Source: RGIG3528 sp964653855 (GTDB lineage: Bacteria; Bacillota; Clostridia; Lachnospirales; Lachnospiraceae). Taken from it: DNA of 24,942 nt. This document shows, one piece after another, positions 14,318 to 23,067 of this stretch. The first letter of the stretch is position 1. Each line of letters starts with the position of its first letter. Where the stretch lies: positions 1 through 24,942 of the forward strand of contig CAZZFV010000032.1 of assembly GCA_964653855.1 (NCBI GenBank). The letters run 5' to 3'. Made by a program: the position numbers and the translations under genes. Under the pieces are notes generated by a model. That model saw only the letters and a program-made list of their open reading frames with translations. It did no database searches and was not told where the DNA came from.

Positions 14318-16364
14318 TTCTGTACACCACCTCTCTGAATACCGATTGAACAAAGTCGATTACCTGTGCCCAAAGTATATAAACTATGAATATGAGAAGA
14401 CATACGATAAGCATCGTGAAGAGCGTAAGTAAAATGATCTTAATCGTTTCACCTATCTTAAAGTTGTTGATTTCTCTCATCGATATGAACAAAAGAACTC
14501 CTATCCATGTCCACATGCAAATATTGGCAAATTGTATAAAGAATATTTCGTTGTCGGTTACGACATGCGAAAGCAAAAATACAAACGGCGTAATCACGAT
14601 GTACGGAGCAAAGCTGTATATAAACGAGCAATAAATCGTCTTTAATTTTCCTTCGCCGTCGTTAATCGTGCACATGAGGTAATTACAGCTTACGATCAAC
14701 ACGAGTCCCACAACCACAACACCTATATCCTGTGACAGGTTGTATTGTCCGTCCTTAACTCCGGCGCCCCGTGTCAAAAATCCGCTGAAATACTTGTTTA
14801 TGACAAACATTACGGTTGCGATTACAAGAAGCAGATTTGCGCTGAGTAACGATACCCTTCCCTGTCTCTTTATTCCGTAACATCCTTCGATCGGGTGCTT
14901 CATAAAGTAGAACATGTATCTCATCTGCTTTATGTATTTTAAATCCCGGAATTTGTCGATTGCCGCTCTCGGCTTAGCGAGAAAGCCGTACTTTTTGTCA
15001 AAGTACTGTGTGAGCTTAACTATCACAAAAAGCGCTATGAGTATAATAAACACCGTCGCGAGGTTGGCTTTAAGCCATACGTTTCTTATTTCCCAAAACG
15101 CGTCCGAATAAGTATCCTTATCTTTTGCGAGACGGGAATATTTGAGCGCCTCCGTATAATTTTCCTGCTTATACATGGCTTTTCCCATTGCCATATTCGC
15201 ATAGTCAAAGAGGTTGTTCATCGAAAGAACCGTTGTGAGCGGCTCAATGCTCGCCTCGTATTGACCTTTCGAGAAAAGGTAGAGAGCGTTGTGAAGATTT
15301 TTTGTAAACTCCGTCGGCTCGTATATCTGAATTTCAGCCTTGTCTTCGTCAAGAACATAAATTCTGTCGTTTTTGTCTACCTGAATCGCAACCGCCTTTA
15401 CTGTAAGTCCCACACGCTGCAATCCGTCGTCGCTGCCGCCGAACACAAAAAGGTGATTTCCTTCGTTGTTGTATTCGTAAATGTAACCCTGCTGCGAAAC
15501 AACGTAGATATTGTCATGGTTTCCGGGTGCAACGGCCGCGGGCACGTCATCGTTTGTGTCGGGCTCCGTCATGTTGTTTCCCGCCATGTTTAAGCGCTTT
15601 AAGCTTTCTTTTCCCTCACCGCGCGTGACCGTATAAATTATTCCCTTATCGTCAATCGCAAGGTTATCGGGAGTCGAAGGCATGTTTGAAAGCCATTTTG
15701 CTCTTTGGACGTCGGTCATTATCGCGCGCCACATAATCGTCCAAAGATTCGTCGAAACGCTGTTTGTTCCGAAATATCCGAGAAACGTTCCGCCGTCAAC
15801 GGGACTTATTTCAACGATACCGTTTGTGTTGGATTCGCATATCACATACATTGTGCCGGACGAATTCGCAACTATCTTGATCGGAAGGAAGTCGAGCGTT
15901 TCGCCGTATATCGGCTCGGTAGGCTTTGTATACGTATTTGTGAGTTCGTAATCCGCATTAAACACGAAAATGCTCTTTGCGTCACGATCGGCCACATAAC
16001 ACGTGTGATCTTCGGAAACGAATATTCCTCTCGGATTAACAAAAATGTCTTCGCCGAACGACGCTATAAAATTTCCTTCCATGTCGGAAACGAGCACACG
16101 CTTGTTGCCGCCGTCAAGAATATACATATATCCGTCGTCGAGAATCGTGAAATCCTTTGGAGCTTTCATGAATTCGTCGCCGATTTTGTTTATGGATCCG
16201 TAGGGCAAGTATGCCGTCTGTGTCTCGATTATCTCACCGTCTCCGTCAACGGTATATGTTTTGTAAGGAGCTTCGGCATAAACCGTATTCACATCCCCCA
16301 AGAAACCTACCGCAAAGAGGAAACCGAAAAACATACATATGACTTTTTTTATTTTTCTGTTCAT
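14307..16364 (-). CDS. NHL-propeller / TPR-like / Yip1-like membrane protein
   Basis: About 685 residues. A Sec signal (about 1-30, ending VYA) leads to a β-propeller of NHL-type repeats (about 45-350; for example GYMYILDGGNKRVLV, PRGIFVSEDHTCYVADRD, NDRIYVLDEDKAEIQIYEP). Residues about 355-435 are helical with TPR-like spacing (ALYLFSKGQYEASIEPL, MGKAMYKQENYTEALKYS). A membrane helix at about 437-457 leads to a cytosolic linker and a C-terminal Yip1-like region with about five more helices (about 490-680). The propeller and TPR should therefore face outside. Propellers of this type bind polymers or proteins, and Yip1 domains are poorly understood in bacteria. Its place between two transporters suggests assembly, sensing or docking of a binding protein, but none of these is shown. 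The start at ATG 16364 has GGGGAG six bases upstream, preferred to the TTG three bases earlier. Confidence 0.78.
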   Translation of the reverse strand: MNRKIKKVICMFFGFLFAVGFLGDVNTVYAEAPYKTYTVDGDGEIIETQTAYLPYGSINKIGDEFMKAPKDFTILDDGYMYILDGGNKRVLVSDMEGNFIASFGEDIFVNPRGIFVSEDHTCYVADRDAKSIFVFNADYELTNTYTKPTEPIYGETLDFLPIKIVANSSGTMYVICESNTNGIVEISPVDGGTFLGYFGTNSVSTNLWTIMWRAIMTDVQRAKWLSNMPSTPDNLAIDDKGIIYTVTRGEGKESLKRLNMAGNNMTEPDTNDDVPAAVAPGNHDNIYVVSQQGYIYEYNNEGNHLFVFGGSDDGLQRVGLTVKAVAIQVDKNDRIYVLDEDKAEIQIYEPTEFTKNLHNALYLFSKGQYEASIEPLTTVLSMNNLFDYANMAMGKAMYKQENYTEALKYSRLAKDKDTYSDAFWEIRNVWLKANLATVFIILIALFVIVKLTQYFDKKYGFLAKPRAAIDKFRDLKYIKQMRYMFYFMKHPIEGCYGIKRQGRVSLLSANLLLVIATVMFVINKYFSGFLTRGAGVKDGQYNLSQDIGVVVVGLVLIVSCNYLMCTINDGEGKLKTIYCSFIYSFAPYIVITPFVFLLSHVVTDNEIFFIQFANICMWTWIGVLLFISMREINNFKIGETIKIILLTLFTMLIVCLLIFIVYILWAQVIDFVQSVFREVVYRIGN
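14327..14332 (-). promoter_or_regulatory. Ribosome binding site choosing the TTG start of the DUF5696 gene
   Basis: AGGTGG on the minus strand lies nine bases before TTG 14317, inside the end of the upstream NHL/Yip1 gene. A nearly identical AAGGTGGTG precedes permease F2, the next gene. Confidence 0.55.
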
Positions 16365-16376
16365 CAAAGTCTCCCC

Positions 16377-17252
16377 TTATTTTATTCCGGAATGCGCCAT
16401 CGTGTTCATGACATGTCTCTGAAGTATGCAGAAAAGTATTAAGTTGGGCAAAAACATAATGAGTGATGCCGCAGCCGCAATTCCCTGTCCGGAGACTGTA
16501 TTTGACGACGCACCTGTAAGTGTGTTCATGTAAAACGCGAGTGTTTTCAAAGACTCGTTGTTTATGTAATAGTTTGATGCCTCAAGATTTGTCCAAACCT
16601 GCTGGAAAACAAGTATTGCCGCCGTCGCTATTGCGGGCATCGAAAGCGGAATGACGATTTTCGCGTAAATATGAAATTCCGTTGCGCCGTCCATATATGC
16701 CGCTTCTATAAGCTCATCCGGCACCTGGTCGACAAATTGCTTAAGAAGGAACAACGACACGGGAAGAGGAATAAGCGGAAGTATCTGTGACCAATAGGTG
16801 TCCACAAGTCCGAGTTTTTCGACTACCAGGTATCTCGGAATCATTACCGCAACCGGCACAAACATAAGCGCGAGCTGGTTTATTTTGAATAATGTGTTTC
16901 TTCCCTTAAATTTGAGCTTCGAAAGCGCATATGCGGCTCCCGACGAGATAATTATGGAAGAAAGAACAACCGTAACCGTAATCAGAATGCTGTTAAACAC
17001 ATATTTGCTTAACGGTATTCCCGCCGACCTTGATGCCTTAAAGAGGTTTCTGAAATTGTCGAGCGTCGGATGCGTCGTTATAAACTTGGGAGGGAAGGCG
17101 AAGAGCTCTTCCATCGGCTTAAACGCATGGAAAAATATGAAAACTATCGGAAGTCCGGTAAGGATCGCAAGAGGAAGTACAAAGATGTAAAGCTTTATCT
17201 GTCCTTTTTCAAATCTGTCCGGATTCATTCTGTGACCTTTGTAAGCTGACAT
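16377..17252 (-). CDS. CUT1 sugar ABC transporter permease G1 (MalG type)
   Basis: A 291-residue MalG-type permease with about six membrane helices, the first at about residues 22-42. Its EAA loop reads EAAYMDGATEFHIYAKIVIP (183-202), the contact site for the cytoplasmic ATPase. The length is normal for the family. The ATG at 17252 has AGGAGG upstream, and the gene follows F1 by 17 bp. It differs clearly in sequence from G2, so the two transporters are not a recent duplication. It presumably works with F1 and the 996-residue binding protein. Confidence 0.92.
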   Translation of the reverse strand: MSAYKGHRMNPDRFEKGQIKLYIFVLPLAILTGLPIVFIFFHAFKPMEELFAFPPKFITTHPTLDNFRNLFKASRSAGIPLSKYVFNSILITVTVVLSSIIISSGAAYALSKLKFKGRNTLFKINQLALMFVPVAVMIPRYLVVEKLGLVDTYWSQILPLIPLPVSLFLLKQFVDQVPDELIEAAYMDGATEFHIYAKIVIPLSMPAIATAAILVFQQVWTNLEASNYYINNESLKTLAFYMNTLTGASSNTVSGQGIAAAASLIMFLPNLILFCILQRHVMNTMAHSGIK

Positions 17253-17269
17253 ACATATACCTCCTTTCC

Positions 17270-18184
17270 TTAGTCTTCTTCACCGAAAAGCTTTTTGCTT
17301 ATGCCTGAGAATATTTGCACAATTAAGAGCAGTACAACCGAAACAGCGGCCGCATATCCCATTTCGTATCTTATGAAACCGTAGTCTTCGATATGGTTTA
17401 CGATAAGCTGTGCGGCATAACCCGGTGTCGGGTTGCCCGCAAGGAGCGATGCGATCTGTCCGTTTTGGAAAGCTCCGACTATTTGCATTACCGCAGCGAA
17501 AAGCATTTGCGGCTTCATGCTCGGAATCGTTATATAAATCATTTCCTGGAATCTTGATTTTACGCCGTCGATTGCGGCAGCCTCATAAAGTGATTCGTCC
17601 TGGTTTAAGAGTCCCGCAAGGATCGAGAGGAAGCCTACGCCCATGCTGCTCCAGAGTCCTATTATGATGACAATGGGAAGAAGGAACGTCGAACTTGTGA
17701 GCCATATGATCGGTTCGTCGATCACACCGATTTTCATGAGCCAGCTGTTTAAGTATCCCGTCTGGTCGCCCGTGAACATTATCTTCCAAAGAACCGCCAT
17801 CGCAACACCCGTCGTCATGCTGGGTGAATAAAGGATAAGCGCGAGAATCGTTCTCGGAACGCGTGTCATATTCGCAAGCGCCCATGCAAGCAAAAACGCG
17901 AGAACATATCCGCCCACACCGACAATGAGAGCATATTTTACGGTGTTCGGAAGAACATATTTCATAAACACGTCATCGCTTGTGATAAGGTTTATGTAAT
18001 TTAAAAATCCAACAAACTTAGGTCTCTGAATCGTGTTGAAATTTGTAAACGAAAGAGCGACGGCCATTACAACCGGCGTCAATATAAAGATTGCAAAAAG
18101 TATGTAATACGGTGCCGAAAAGATGTAACCGTTTTTATTAAATTGTGATTTTCGGGCAACTACGCCCCTTTTTGTTTTTTTCAT
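17270..18184 (-). CDS. CUT1 sugar ABC transporter permease F1 (MalF type)
   Basis: A 304-residue MalF-type permease with about six membrane helices, the first at about residues 22-44. The EAA loop is EAAAIDGVKSRFQEMIYITI (201-220). I start at the ATG at 18184, which gives a normal basic N-terminus (MKKTKRG). A TTG at 18226 would add 14 residues and overlap the upstream gene, with no ribosome binding site in its favour. The Shine-Dalgarno before 18184 is weak (GTGGGG, eight bases away), so expression may rely on coupling to the binding-protein gene that ends 16 bp upstream. Confidence 0.9.
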   Translation of the reverse strand: MKKTKRGVVARKSQFNKNGYIFSAPYYILFAIFILTPVVMAVALSFTNFNTIQRPKFVGFLNYINLITSDDVFMKYVLPNTVKYALIVGVGGYVLAFLLAWALANMTRVPRTILALILYSPSMTTGVAMAVLWKIMFTGDQTGYLNSWLMKIGVIDEPIIWLTSSTFLLPIVIIIGLWSSMGVGFLSILAGLLNQDESLYEAAAIDGVKSRFQEMIYITIPSMKPQMLFAAVMQIVGAFQNGQIASLLAGNPTPGYAAQLIVNHIEDYGFIRYEMGYAAAVSVVLLLIVQIFSGISKKLFGEED

Positions 18185-18200
18185 ATAAACGGCCCCACTT

Positions 18201-21191
18201 TTATCTTGAAAGAATCTGACGGACAATTTCGACGGACGGAACGGTGTATTCCTTAATTACGTTACCCGCGCTGTCTATGTATCCGAATTCCTCAAGCTTT
18301 CTCTTTGTTTCTCTCGTTATCGTTTTAACCGCGTCGTCGATACGTGTGCGAAGCGTTTCTCCGTTTACGACAACATCCACAAATACGTTGGAAAGCTCAC
18401 GCTCCGTCATGTAGCTTCCGAGAAGTCTCGGAGCTTCCAAAATGTAACTTGCCTGCTCAATGATGATGTTTTTGTCGCTTGTCGGGTAAGGAAGCTTGTT
18501 GAAGGCTTCAAGGTTTGCCGTCGGCCAAATGTATTCGTCGCCGTACATGATCTGAAGCATCTGTCCGAATTCGGCCTGTGTGTCGGCATCCGACCACCAT
18601 TTCATGAATTCCCAGGCTTTTTGTTCTCTCTCGTCGTTTGACGAGAACATAACCGTGCTTTCCGCACCGCCCGACATATATCTCTTTATTTCGCCCGTTT
18701 CTTCGTCTTCCACGCCCGGCACAAGAGCAATGCTCCAGGAGTTTGCGATTTCGGGTGCTGCATTAAGTATAAGGTTATAAGAGTTAAAGTCCGCAATTCC
18801 TATCGGCAAATCACCGTTTCTGAAGTGCTGATAGAAGTTAGGCACATCAACCGGAAGATTGTAAAGCGTAAAGAGCTCGGTAAGCTCCGTGATGCCCTTA
18901 ACCGTTGCGTCGGAATCCAGCGTTATGTCAAGCGCCGTTTCGCCGTAAAGAGTTCCGTCGTTTTGATAAATAATCGGCGTTGTGCCGTGGAAGTTTCTCA
19001 TCGCAAGCATCGCTGCGGTCTGGTAATAAACGTTTAAGCCTCTCATCTGGAGGTTCGGTAATATCGCAATCAGTTCGTCAAGCGTGTTCGGAACGCTTAC
19101 GCCTATTTTTTCGAGAATGTCCGAACGGTAAAACATTACATAGAAGTTCATTGTTTCGGGAAGCGAATAAAGTCCGTCTCCCACAACCGACGAAACAAGA
19201 AGACCTTCGGAATAGCGGCCGAACACTTCTTTATAATCCGAAAACTTTGTGAGATCGACAAGTGCTCCTCTTATCGCAAGCTCAAAGGGAATTGAATAAT
19301 TTATTCCCGTTGCGATATCGGGCGTATCACCCGAGGCATTTGAAAGCACAAGCTTGTTTGCGTCCGTCATGATACAAAGGTCAACTTCGATTCCCGTCTC
19401 CTTTGTAAAGCCTTCGTCAATCATCTTTTGCATGATTTCGACATATTGACGCGGGCGGTTTACCCACACCTGAATGTGCTCTTCATCGGCACTTTCCGTC
19501 GAATAGCTTTGCGCAAAGAACGAATAAAAGAATCTGCCCACGGAAAGCGCTATGCTCTTAAAGAATCCAGCACCTCTCGGAAGCTTTGCATCTTCCTGAT
19601 AAATATAAATTCTGTCTATCGAAACGTCGTTCGAATTGATTACGTCGATAAAGTTTGCTATTTGCGTGTTTATCGAGTTTTGGCTTGTGGAAAGTTCGTC
19701 CACTCTGTAGATGAGTTCATCGGGCTCTTTTGCAAGAGTTTCAAGCTCGCTTGCCGCAATCCTAAGGTATGCAAAACATGCAACGTCTTCTCCGTCGTCT
19801 TCTCCGATAAGCTCCGCCGCCATGTCTGAAAGCTCGTATAATTCCGTAACCCATGACGTGAGATTTTCCTTTAATTCGGGGATATAACGCGTAAGCTTTA
19901 TGTCGCTGTACTTTATGCTGTCGTCGCTCGATCCCACGACCTTTGTCACTTCAAGCGAAAGGTCGTTTATTTCGCTCATTATCCTGTTTGCGGCTTCAAT
20001 CGCAAATCTGATCGGATCCGCGGAAATCGTAAGCGAAATCGTATGCATGCCTTCTTCGAGATAAACGCTTAATTTGTTGTTTTCCGAGTCCGTGAGCGTG
20101 TAATTTTTATATTTTGTCGTGTAATTTATTGCCTGATTTTTAAATGCATCATTCGGGAATTCGTTGTCTATCCTGAAATCCACGTATACCGGGAAATCGC
20201 TCTTTTCGGATTGCATATAATTCATTGCGATGTAATAGTATCCCGCTTTTTCGACATCAAACGAATAAGTAACCGTCTGTCCCGCCGTATCGAAAGATGC
20301 GCCGTCAAGAATGTTTAAGACGGTTTCTTTTGACGAAAGAGGATAAAGCGCCGAATTGTATTCCGCAGCCGCATGAATCGAGGAATCGTTTCTTTCGTAA
20401 AATTCAATCGCGTTGACAGTGATGAGTTCGCTGCCTTCCGCTACCTCGGAGCCCGTATATTTCTTAATCGTTTCTTTTGCCGACAAAGTGATGTTTCCCA
20501 AAAGGAAATTTCCCTCGCTCACATCGATTGTAAGCTTATGCGTGCCCTTTGAAAGAGAAACAAGGAGCGCGTCCGAATAGTTGTAAGAAGAATCCATTAC
20601 AGCCTTTGTGAGCCACGTGATCTTTTTGTCCGGCATAACCACTATCTCGTTTCCGTAGCGGTCATAATCGCAAAGCTTATCGGAAACCCACACCGTTTCA
20701 AACTTTAAGTTTCTCATTTCGTAAAAAGGAAACTCATCGTCCACCTTAACGGAAAATTCTATGGGCAAAATCGAATCGTCATAAGAAAGATAATCAAAGC
20801 TCATGACATAAAGCGCATTTTCGGGAACGGTAATCGTAACTTCAATTTCGTCGCCGACACTTAAGTCGGAAACGCGTGTTCCGTAATCATAATTATCGTC
20901 CGTAAGACTTGTTTTATATTCATCGCCTATTATGTCGCCGATCTCACAGACTATGTCTTCGCCCTTATATTCCTTATATTTGTAGGTCTTCGAAATACGT
21001 GTGTATCCGTTTGTGATTCTTTCGGAGCTCAAGGAAATTTGGGTATCGGAAGACGAAAGCGCAGTTGTGTCCGCGGAATCTGCGGCGTAAGATGTATTTA
21101 AGGTGCCTATTCCCGCGATTCCCGTGCTTCCCAAAAGAAGCGCCCCTGCCAAAACAAGCGATGTTATTTTTTGTAAACCCTTCCGTATCAT
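18201..21191 (-). CDS. Giant 996-residue solute-binding protein with N-terminal β-domains
   Basis: The C-terminal 427 residues (about 570-996) are a family 1 sugar-binding protein: IQVWVNRPRQ, TKETGIEVDL, GDGLYSLPETMNFYVMFYR, SGGAESTVMF and EFMKWW. Before it lie a Sec signal (about 1-36, SYA-AD), two β-sandwich-like regions (about 45-250 and 275-400; VSLSKGTHKLTIDVSEGNF and LEEGMHTISLTI are equivalent strands), and a helical region (about 405-535). Ordinary SBPs are 400-550 residues, so more than half is extra. Unusually for a Gram-positive SBP there is no lipobox Cys; a hydrophobic segment near 540-562 (GFFKSIALSVGRFFYSFFAQ) may hold it at the membrane. The front domains may bind polysaccharide or partner proteins. 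GGAGG lies six bases before the ATG; the gene follows GH51 by 29 bp and precedes F1 by 16 bp. Confidence 0.88.
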   Translation of the reverse strand: MIRKGLQKITSLVLAGALLLGSTGIAGIGTLNTSYAADSADTTALSSSDTQISLSSERITNGYTRISKTYKYKEYKGEDIVCEIGDIIGDEYKTSLTDDNYDYGTRVSDLSVGDEIEVTITVPENALYVMSFDYLSYDDSILPIEFSVKVDDEFPFYEMRNLKFETVWVSDKLCDYDRYGNEIVVMPDKKITWLTKAVMDSSYNYSDALLVSLSKGTHKLTIDVSEGNFLLGNITLSAKETIKKYTGSEVAEGSELITVNAIEFYERNDSSIHAAAEYNSALYPLSSKETVLNILDGASFDTAGQTVTYSFDVEKAGYYYIAMNYMQSEKSDFPVYVDFRIDNEFPNDAFKNQAINYTTKYKNYTLTDSENNKLSVYLEEGMHTISLTISADPIRFAIEAANRIMSEINDLSLEVTKVVGSSDDSIKYSDIKLTRYIPELKENLTSWVTELYELSDMAAELIGEDDGEDVACFAYLRIAASELETLAKEPDELIYRVDELSTSQNSINTQIANFIDVINSNDVSIDRIYIYQEDAKLPRGAGFFKSIALSVGRFFYSFFAQSYSTESADEEHIQVWVNRPRQYVEIMQKMIDEGFTKETGIEVDLCIMTDANKLVLSNASGDTPDIATGINYSIPFELAIRGALVDLTKFSDYKEVFGRYSEGLLVSSVVGDGLYSLPETMNFYVMFYRSDILEKIGVSVPNTLDELIAILPNLQMRGLNVYYQTAAMLAMRNFHGTTPIIYQNDGTLYGETALDITLDSDATVKGITELTELFTLYNLPVDVPNFYQHFRNGDLPIGIADFNSYNLILNAAPEIANSWSIALVPGVEDEETGEIKRYMSGGAESTVMFSSNDEREQKAWEFMKWWSDADTQAEFGQMLQIMYGDEYIWPTANLEAFNKLPYPTSDKNIIIEQASYILEAPRLLGSYMTERELSNVFVDVVVNGETLRTRIDDAVKTITRETKRKLEEFGYIDSAGNVIKEYTVPSVEIVRQILSR

Positions 21192-21220
21192 TACGGACCT
21201 CCGATTAGTGTAAATGTGTT

Positions 21221-22729
21221 TTACTGCCTCGTTTCAACTTCCAAATGAAGAACGCTGCACTTAGGGATTTTGACGGAAATCTTTGTGTTGTTTACGGTAA
21301 AACCGTTAAATTCCGTCGTATGAACGGTATCAGGTGCACTAAACGTATTGTGTGCGTGCATTTCGTTTGTGATAATTTCGCCCTTTACCGACTTAACTTC
21401 CGTGTCCGTAAGCTCCGCTTCCACATCGTAATCCTCTTCAACCGAAAGGTTTGTGAGCGTGATATGGATTTTGCCGTTCTTGTCTGCGGAAACCGACTCC
21501 GTGAGGTTGGGAACCATGTATTCCTTTTCGAGACCTATCGTCTTAGTGTCAAGGTGGCTGTCGAGTAATTCATTATCCTGGTGGCAGGAATACATCTTAA
21601 ATACGTGATAGGTAGGCGTCTTAATCATCTTTTCGCCCTCGGTCAGAATTACCGCCTGAAGCACGTTTATGAGCTGCGCGATGTTTGCCATCTTTACTCT
21701 GTCGCAATGCTTGTTGAAAATATTTAAGTTGATTCCCGCAACAAGCGCGTCTCTCATCGTGTTTTGCTGATAGAGGAATCCGGGATTTGTGCCGGGCTCG
21801 CATGTGAACCATGTTCCCCATTCGTCAACGATCATTCCCACCTTTTTGTCGGGATCGTACTTGTCCATCACGGCGCCGTGCTTATTTATCAGCTCTTCCA
21901 TAAAAAGAGTCTTTGAAAGTGTCTTATACCAAACCTTCTCATCAAACTCCGTTGCGCTTCCCTTAACTTCCCATCCTTCCGGATGTGTATAATAATGGAG
22001 CGAAATTCCGTCCATAAATCCGTGTGCGAACTCGGCATGATCAAAACATGTCTTCATAACGAGATCCGTCCATCTGTAATCCGCAACGTTTGCGCCGCAT
22101 GCGATTTTGTAGATGGGCTTCTTGGGATTATAATTTCTCACATATGTCTGATATCTTCTGTACATATTTCCGTAAAACTCGGGAGTCATGTTGCCGCCGC
22201 ATCCCCAGTTTTCGTTGCCCACGCCAAAATAATCAACAGTCCAGGGCTTTTCGTGACCGTTCTTCTTGCGCTCGTCGGCCATCGGTGACACACCTTCAAA
22301 AGTCATGTATTCAACCCATTCGCTCATCTCCTGCACCGTGCCGCTTCCCATGTTGCCGTTTACGTAAGTCTTGCATCCGAGCTGGCGTGCAAGCTCCATA
22401 AACTCGTGGGTACCGAAGCTGTTGTCTTCCACAACGCCGCCCCAGTGAGTGTTGATCATTTTCTTTCTCTTTTCCTTGGGACCGATGCCGTCCTTCCAGT
22501 GATATTCATCGGCAAAGCATCCGCCCGGCCAGCGAAGAACCGGAATCTTCATTTCGCGAAGTGCGCCGACAACATCGTTTCTCATACCGTTTGTATTCGG
22601 AATGTCGGAATTCTCACCGACATAAAGTCCTTCATAAATACATCTGCCGAGATGCTCCGAAAAGTGCCCCTGAATTTCCGGATTGATATGCCCTACTGTC
22701 TTTTTGGGGTTGATTGATAATTTGTACAT
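21221..22729 (-). CDS. abfA: Intracellular α-L-arabinofuranosidase, GH51
   Basis: A 502-residue enzyme, the standard size for GH51, with no signal peptide, so it acts in the cytoplasm. It removes terminal α-L-arabinofuranosyl units from imported arabino-oligosaccharides with retention of configuration. The acid/base is Glu173 in GVGNENWG and the nucleophile Glu303 in VDEWGTW. Other family landmarks are PEIQGHFSEHLGRCIYEGLY (17-36) and LRWPGGCFADEYHWKDG (65-81). A (β/α)8 barrel is followed by a C-terminal β-domain from about residue 385. It is the first gene of the operon, with GGGAGG six bases before the ATG, and is divergent from an ArsR-type regulator. Catalytic residues and length are intact. 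Arabinan or arabinoxylan fragments are both possible substrates. Confidence 0.96.
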   Translation of the reverse strand: MYKLSINPKKTVGHINPEIQGHFSEHLGRCIYEGLYVGENSDIPNTNGMRNDVVGALREMKIPVLRWPGGCFADEYHWKDGIGPKEKRKKMINTHWGGVVEDNSFGTHEFMELARQLGCKTYVNGNMGSGTVQEMSEWVEYMTFEGVSPMADERKKNGHEKPWTVDYFGVGNENWGCGGNMTPEFYGNMYRRYQTYVRNYNPKKPIYKIACGANVADYRWTDLVMKTCFDHAEFAHGFMDGISLHYYTHPEGWEVKGSATEFDEKVWYKTLSKTLFMEELINKHGAVMDKYDPDKKVGMIVDEWGTWFTCEPGTNPGFLYQQNTMRDALVAGINLNIFNKHCDRVKMANIAQLINVLQAVILTEGEKMIKTPTYHVFKMYSCHQDNELLDSHLDTKTIGLEKEYMVPNLTESVSADKNGKIHITLTNLSVEEDYDVEAELTDTEVKSVKGEIITNEMHAHNTFSAPDTVHTTEFNGFTVNNTKISVKIPKCSVLHLEVETRQ

Positions 22730-22808
22730 GTCTTTCCTCCCTTTATTTAAGTGATTAATTAAATGTTAAAGCATTTTGATACGCTTCACTTGCTTTGTTT
22801 AAGTTTTT

Positions 22809-22835
22809 GTTTAACTATTACTATTTTTGTTAAAC
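22809..22835. promoter_or_regulatory. Inverted repeat, candidate operator of the GH51 operon
   Basis: GTTTAAC (22809-22815) and GTTAAAC (22829-22835) are exact inverted 7-mers separated by 13 bp. They lie immediately downstream of the predicted operon -10 (22845-22850), where a bound repressor would block initiation or early elongation. Half-site spacing of about two helical turns centre to centre fits a dimer. The region is AT-rich, so chance occurrence is possible. Confidence 0.4.
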
Positions 22836-22844
22836 CTTACACTA

Positions 22845-22873
22845 AAGATAACCTACGTTGGGATAAAAATCAA
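22845..22873 (-). promoter_or_regulatory. Candidate promoter of the 11-gene arabinan operon
   Basis: On the minus strand TTGATT (22868-22873) and TATCTT (22845-22850) are separated by 17 bp. Transcription would begin near 22838, giving a leader of about 110 bases. Both hexamers are imperfect, as expected for a regulated promoter. Confidence 0.45.
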
Positions 22874-23038
22874 TATCTTTTTTACAATTTCTTCATTTTT
22901 TTTGAACTTTTTTTGTGCAAGTTGTACAGTTAAAAATTTCACATAGTTTTTCATTTAAGTAAAAGCTTACACTTTGGGCGTTTGATACGTTGATTTGATG
23001 ATGTAATGTTTTTAAGTTGATTGTGAAGTATTTAACTC

Positions 23039-23067
23039 TTGACTTAAAAATATTTAGAATGTATAAT
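23039..23067 (+). promoter_or_regulatory. Near-consensus promoter of the ArsR-type regulator
   Basis: TTGACT (23039-23044) and a perfect TATAAT (23062-23067) are separated by the optimal 17 bp. They lie about 50 bp before the regulator ATG, which has AAAGGA eight bases upstream. A palindrome-like AAAAGCGTTTTT sits at the expected start point and may mediate autoregulation. Confidence 0.8.

Noticed and set aside
15705..16442. A 245-codon plus-strand open frame
   Set aside because: It is antisense to the well-supported NHL/Yip1 gene and the end of permease G1, with no domain signal or ribosome binding site.
18185..18226. A TTG start for permease F1
   Set aside because: It would overlap the binding-protein gene and place odd residues before the basic N-terminus. 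ATG 18184 gives the usual permease start.
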